Of a DNA stretch of 64,000 bases, positions 61,304-64,000 are shown piece after piece. Numbering within the stretch: the stretch's first letter is position 1; every line of letters starts with the position of its first letter. This stretch comes from JAEUKA01 sp044228505 (lineage in GTDB: Bacteria; Myxococcota_A; Polyangia; Palsa-1104; JAEUJZ01). A program made the position numbers and the translations under genes. The notes below the pieces were generated by a model, which worked only from the letters and a program-made list of their open reading frames with translations, was not told the DNA's origin and did not search any database. The stretch spans positions 1 to 64,000 of the forward strand of contig JBGAUT010000031.1 in NCBI GenBank assembly GCA_044228505.1. The letters are read 5' to 3'.

Positions 61304-63811
61304 GTGCAAAGACTGCTGGCCATCTGCTGCCTGCTCCTTGTAGCCACGCTGAGCTGCACACGAGATCTGCATGGTGCTCAACATCTCGTCGCGCCAGACC
61401 ATGCGGCCCAGTTCAACATCGCTCCTTATCCTGGTCAATGGGAGTTTCGCTACGGTGAGTCACCCCTTAACGCCGATGGGAGCTTCCAGTTTATCGAACC
61501 CGCTCACAGCGATGGTGGCTGGCAACCGATCAAGAGTCCCTATCTGCCGCCTGGTCGTGGAACAGCGCGATATCTGTGGCTACGAACTCGCCTCACCGGT
61601 CCACCTTTGGCTGAGCCAACCTTGTACTTTCAATCTGTCAGCCAGAGCTTTCAGGCATTCATAGATGGCCAACTGATCGCTGAATTTGGAGCCATGCAGG
61701 GAGCGCACGCGCTTCGATTCCCGGGCGAGCCGCGCATTTATCTTCCCCTCCAACGAGCCAGCGCGACCGAGCAGAGTCTCCCCAGTCCGATGAACTATGT
61801 GGGCCGCACGTTGGTGCTGCGAATCTTCTCTCCCCATCGCTACATCGGCGTGTTCGGAGACGTTCTCATCGGGGCGCATTCCAGTCTCATCACCCACCAA
61901 GTTCAGCGCAGCGCTTCCGCATTTGTCGTGGGAGTGCTCATGATCGGAATCGGCCTGCTCGGGCTGCTGCTGTTCACGTTACGCTTTTCCGATCGCGTCT
62001 ACCTCTATTACGACTGCTTTGCCATTGCCGCAGGAACCCACATTCTGGCGCGCTCTGCGCTGCGGGAGATCCTCTTTTATGATCCGGCTCTGTGGGGACT
62101 CCTAGAGTTCTTTAGTCTGCCGCTACTGGCGATCTTTCTTTGTACGTTCGTCTGGAAGACCGTGGGTCGTGGTCCGTGGGGAATCATGCCACGGCTGACG
62201 ATGCTGTTTCTTCTGTTCCTGCTGCTCTCTGCTGGGCTGGTCGTGAGTGGGAAACAGAATCTTTGGGACATTCTGTTGCCGCTACAGATCCTACTGATGG
62301 TTGGAATCGTCGGCCTGGTGACCACGCTGCTGCTGGCGGCACAACGAGGAGACACCGGAGCCCGCATCCTTACCGTTGGTTTCGTGTTCTGCGTCGGATC
62401 GGCAGTGTCCGACATCCTGGTCTCGATGAACTTGATCTCGGGCAATCACTACATCATCAACCACTTCGGATCGGTAGGTCTGGTGGTATCGCTCGGCGCG
62501 GTCCTGGGGCGCCGAATCGTCGTCATGGCACTCGTGACGGACCGTGCAAAGCGGCTGGAAACAGAGTCCGCGCTCCAGGCCCAGAGACTTGCGGAACAGA
62601 GTCGGCTGCTGACGGCGGCAGGTCGGATGGCCAAAGGAGACCTCGTTTCGCAGATTACTGTACCGAATGGGAGCGAGTTGTCGCCACTGGCCACCGCGCT
62701 TGATTCGATGCGTCAAGATCTGCAACAGAAGCTTCAACAACTGGAGCAGAGCAACGTCGAAATTCGTGGGCTCAACGATGAACTACGGAGACAGATCGAA
62801 CAGCGCTCCCAACGACTCATGGAAGCAGTGGCCCAGGGCTTTGGGAATGGGACGGGACCAGGACAGCCCGCAATGGTGGTTCCCGGTCAGCGTCTTGGAG
62901 AGCACTACCAAGTCTTGGCCACGATCGGACGAGGAGCAATGGGTGCTGTATTTGAAGTCGAGCGAGTGCGCGATCATCGTCGGTTTGCCGCCAAAATATT
63001 GACCGAGGCTCGCAAAAAGACAGCTCTGCTCCGGTTTGCTCGCGAAGCCCAGATCCTGTGCCGATTGGATCATCCCAACCTGATCTCGATTGTCGACATT
63101 GATGTGACCCAAGATGGCATCGTGTTCTTGGTCATGGAGCTGGTTCGGGGCTCTGTGCTCAGACTCCGAGAGGACCGCTACCGCGAGCTTCACTTCGCCA
63201 CAAATGTCCTTCGTCAAATCACCGCGGGCCTCGAAGCCATCCATCGCAGCGGAATTGTTCATAGAGACCTAAAGCCCGCCAACGTGCTGATCACTGAGGA
63301 AGCGTCTGGGATGGTGCGGGTGAAGCTGGCTGACTTCGGCATCTCGATATTGTCTGAATTGGCCGAATCTTCTCAGCCGGAACCAGAAGGAGCATCCGCG
63401 CCGGTCGAGCCAACGGATTCGACCGATTCCTTATCTGCTACCTTGGGTCGGAATCAAACTCCCAACGGTGCCCATGCACAGCTTACGGCCACGGGGGTAC
63501 TGGTTGGTACTCCGATGTACATGGCACCCGAGCTGGCCGATGGTTCTCGCCACGCACGTCCCTCTTCCGATCTCTTCTCGCTAGGGATCATCGCTTACGA
63601 GATGCTGACCGGTGAGATGCCATTCTCATCGCCACTGGTGTGGGCCAAGACTCCAAGCGAGGTACGATTGGCTGTGCCATTCCGAGACCGTCAGCTCGCG
63701 CTGCCTGCCTCTCTGATTGCGATGCTCGACCGCTGTCTACATCCAGATCCCTTGATCCGTCCGACTGCAGCAGAACTCCATGAAGCCTTGGCCTCAGTCC
63801 AGATCGGGTAG
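61304..63811 (+). CDS. Seven-transmembrane (7TMR-DISM-like) sensor fused to Ser/Thr protein kinase
   Basis: 835 residues from GTG 61304. After a signal peptide (LAICCLLLVATLSC, possibly a lipobox), an extracellular jelly-roll domain of about 180 residues (GQWEFRYGESPLNADG..., SVSQSFQAFIDGQLIAEFG) resembles 7TMR-DISMED2. Seven helices follow (about 205-410), then a HAMP-like segment AGRMAKGDLVSQITVPNG and a coiled coil. The C-terminal kinase (about 540-835) has IGRGAMGAVFEVE, the ATP Lys in FAAKIL, VHRDLKPANVL, LADFGIS, TPMYMAPEL and the DLFSLGIIAYEMLTGEMPF helix. All catalytic residues are present. 7TMR-DISM sensors usually feed histidine kinases or GGDEF domains; a Ser/Thr kinase output is uncommon. 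Confidence 0.88.
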   Translation: MQRLLAICCLLLVATLSCTRDLHGAQHLVAPDHAAQFNIAPYPGQWEFRYGESPLNADGSFQFIEPAHSDGGWQPIKSPYLPPGRGTARYLWLRTRLTGPPLAEPTLYFQSVSQSFQAFIDGQLIAEFGAMQGAHALRFPGEPRIYLPLQRASATEQSLPSPMNYVGRTLVLRIFSPHRYIGVFGDVLIGAHSSLITHQVQRSASAFVVGVLMIGIGLLGLLLFTLRFSDRVYLYYDCFAIAAGTHILARSALREILFYDPALWGLLEFFSLPLLAIFLCTFVWKTVGRGPWGIMPRLTMLFLLFLLLSAGLVVSGKQNLWDILLPLQILLMVGIVGLVTTLLLAAQRGDTGARILTVGFVFCVGSAVSDILVSMNLISGNHYIINHFGSVGLVVSLGAVLGRRIVVMALVTDRAKRLETESALQAQRLAEQSRLLTAAGRMAKGDLVSQITVPNGSELSPLATALDSMRQDLQQKLQQLEQSNVEIRGLNDELRRQIEQRSQRLMEAVAQGFGNGTGPGQPAMVVPGQRLGEHYQVLATIGRGAMGAVFEVERVRDHRRFAAKILTEARKKTALLRFAREAQILCRLDHPNLISIVDIDVTQDGIVFLVMELVRGSVLRLREDRYRELHFATNVLRQITAGLEAIHRSGIVHRDLKPANVLITEEASGMVRVKLADFGISILSELAESSQPEPEGASAPVEPTDSTDSLSATLGRNQTPNGAHAQLTATGVLVGTPMYMAPELADGSRHARPSSDLFSLGIIAYEMLTGEMPFSSPLVWAKTPSEVRLAVPFRDRQLALPASLIAMLDRCLHPDPLIRPTAAELHEALASVQIG

Positions 63812-63837
63812 CGATGACAAAGGCCTGGACATGGGAC

Positions 63838-63999
63838 TTACGCGGGCTCTGCATGTGGTGCTCCCATTTCATCAACGTGAGTATCCACAGACCATTGCAA
63901 GTCCCAATGGGTTGCCATGGGAATCGAGACCCAATGGTCACCCAAACGGCGGTCGTGCTTGCCGCACAGACACTCGAAGAACGTGCGACCGCAGCGTCT
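63838..63999 (-). CDS. C-terminal end of a protein with a possible zinc ribbon (runs off the right edge)
   Basis: 54 codons from the window edge to TAA. The composition is balanced: RRCGRTFFECLCGKHDRR, with a C-x(7)-CLC pattern that could bind zinc, then LGDHWVSIPMATHWDLQWS and an acidic end (DTHVDEMGAPHAEPA). It is convergent with the 7TM-kinase gene, whose stop is 27 bp away. The overlapping plus-strand frame starting at 63814 looks less protein-like. Too little is visible to name a family. Confidence 0.4.
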   Translation of the reverse strand, partial: RRCGRTFFECLCGKHDRRLGDHWVSIPMATHWDLQWSVDTHVDEMGAPHAEPA

Positions 64000-64000
64000 T

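Overview
The window is about 60% GC, gene-dense bacterial DNA. Its content suggests Myxococcota (deltaproteobacterial lineage). The pointers are many short-lipobox secreted lipoproteins with Asp/Leu-rich or Cys-rich linkers, a MopE-like CNAIDDDCNG metal-binding motif, a DUF1552/DUF1592-DUF1588 cytochrome-type pair, eukaryote-type Ser/Thr kinases, and FG-GAP and WD40 proteins. This placement is an inference from gene content, since no rRNA is present.

Layout. 1-5528: an accessory region in which an FG-GAP (VCBS-like) repeat gene is broken twice. A serine recombinase abuts its left fragment. A 4290-bp segment sits inside a later repeat; it carries a decayed recombinase, a TetR regulator with a divergent nitroreductase and membrane terpene-cyclase-like pair, two tiny ORFs and a LuxR-type regulator. 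Removing that segment at a shared GA restores the reading frame and the roughly 50-residue repeat period. 5660-14484: a LolC/E-type permease, a very large exported WD40 protein with low-complexity repeats, a DUF2804 protein, an ECF sigma factor with SnoaL-like tail, a VOC protein and a globin. 14481-20873: minus-strand genes for a MopE-like lipoprotein, DUF1552 and DUF1592 proteins (end-overlapping), a CobW-family GTPase with an altered P-loop, a P460-like cytochrome lipoprotein and a polymorphic toxin/Imm53 pair. 20886-21974: repeat-rich DNA. 21975-34819: rlmB, host-attachment-like protein, dehalogenase-like hydrolase, STAS-like protein, P450, radical SAM/SPASM enzyme, GT2 glycosyltransferase, patatin, several secreted proteins and a DUF1295 protein.

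34850-46634: ten kb transcribed leftward that reads as a divalent-metal tolerance block: CDF exporter, Rieske-flavodoxin fusion, OmpR-type two-component pair, CzcCBA-type RND tripartite pump and a histone-deacetylase-like protein. 46635-48476: an AT-rich island around one unrecognised protein with a possible deaminase-like HxE...CxxC zinc site. 48477-56467: a membrane protein, small lipoproteins, a GNAT enzyme, a four-cluster ferredoxin, a class III aminotransferase followed by an NCS1 transporter, a strong terminator, tRNA-Arg(CCU), a zinc-ribbon protein and a sterol-desaturase-family hydroxylase. 56558-60330: sulfate activation, with cysQ divergent from cysD-cysNC. 60471-63811: a Ser/Thr kinase that lost its C-lobe, followed by an unusual 7TM-sensor/Ser-Thr-kinase fusion. 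The window ends inside a minus-strand gene.
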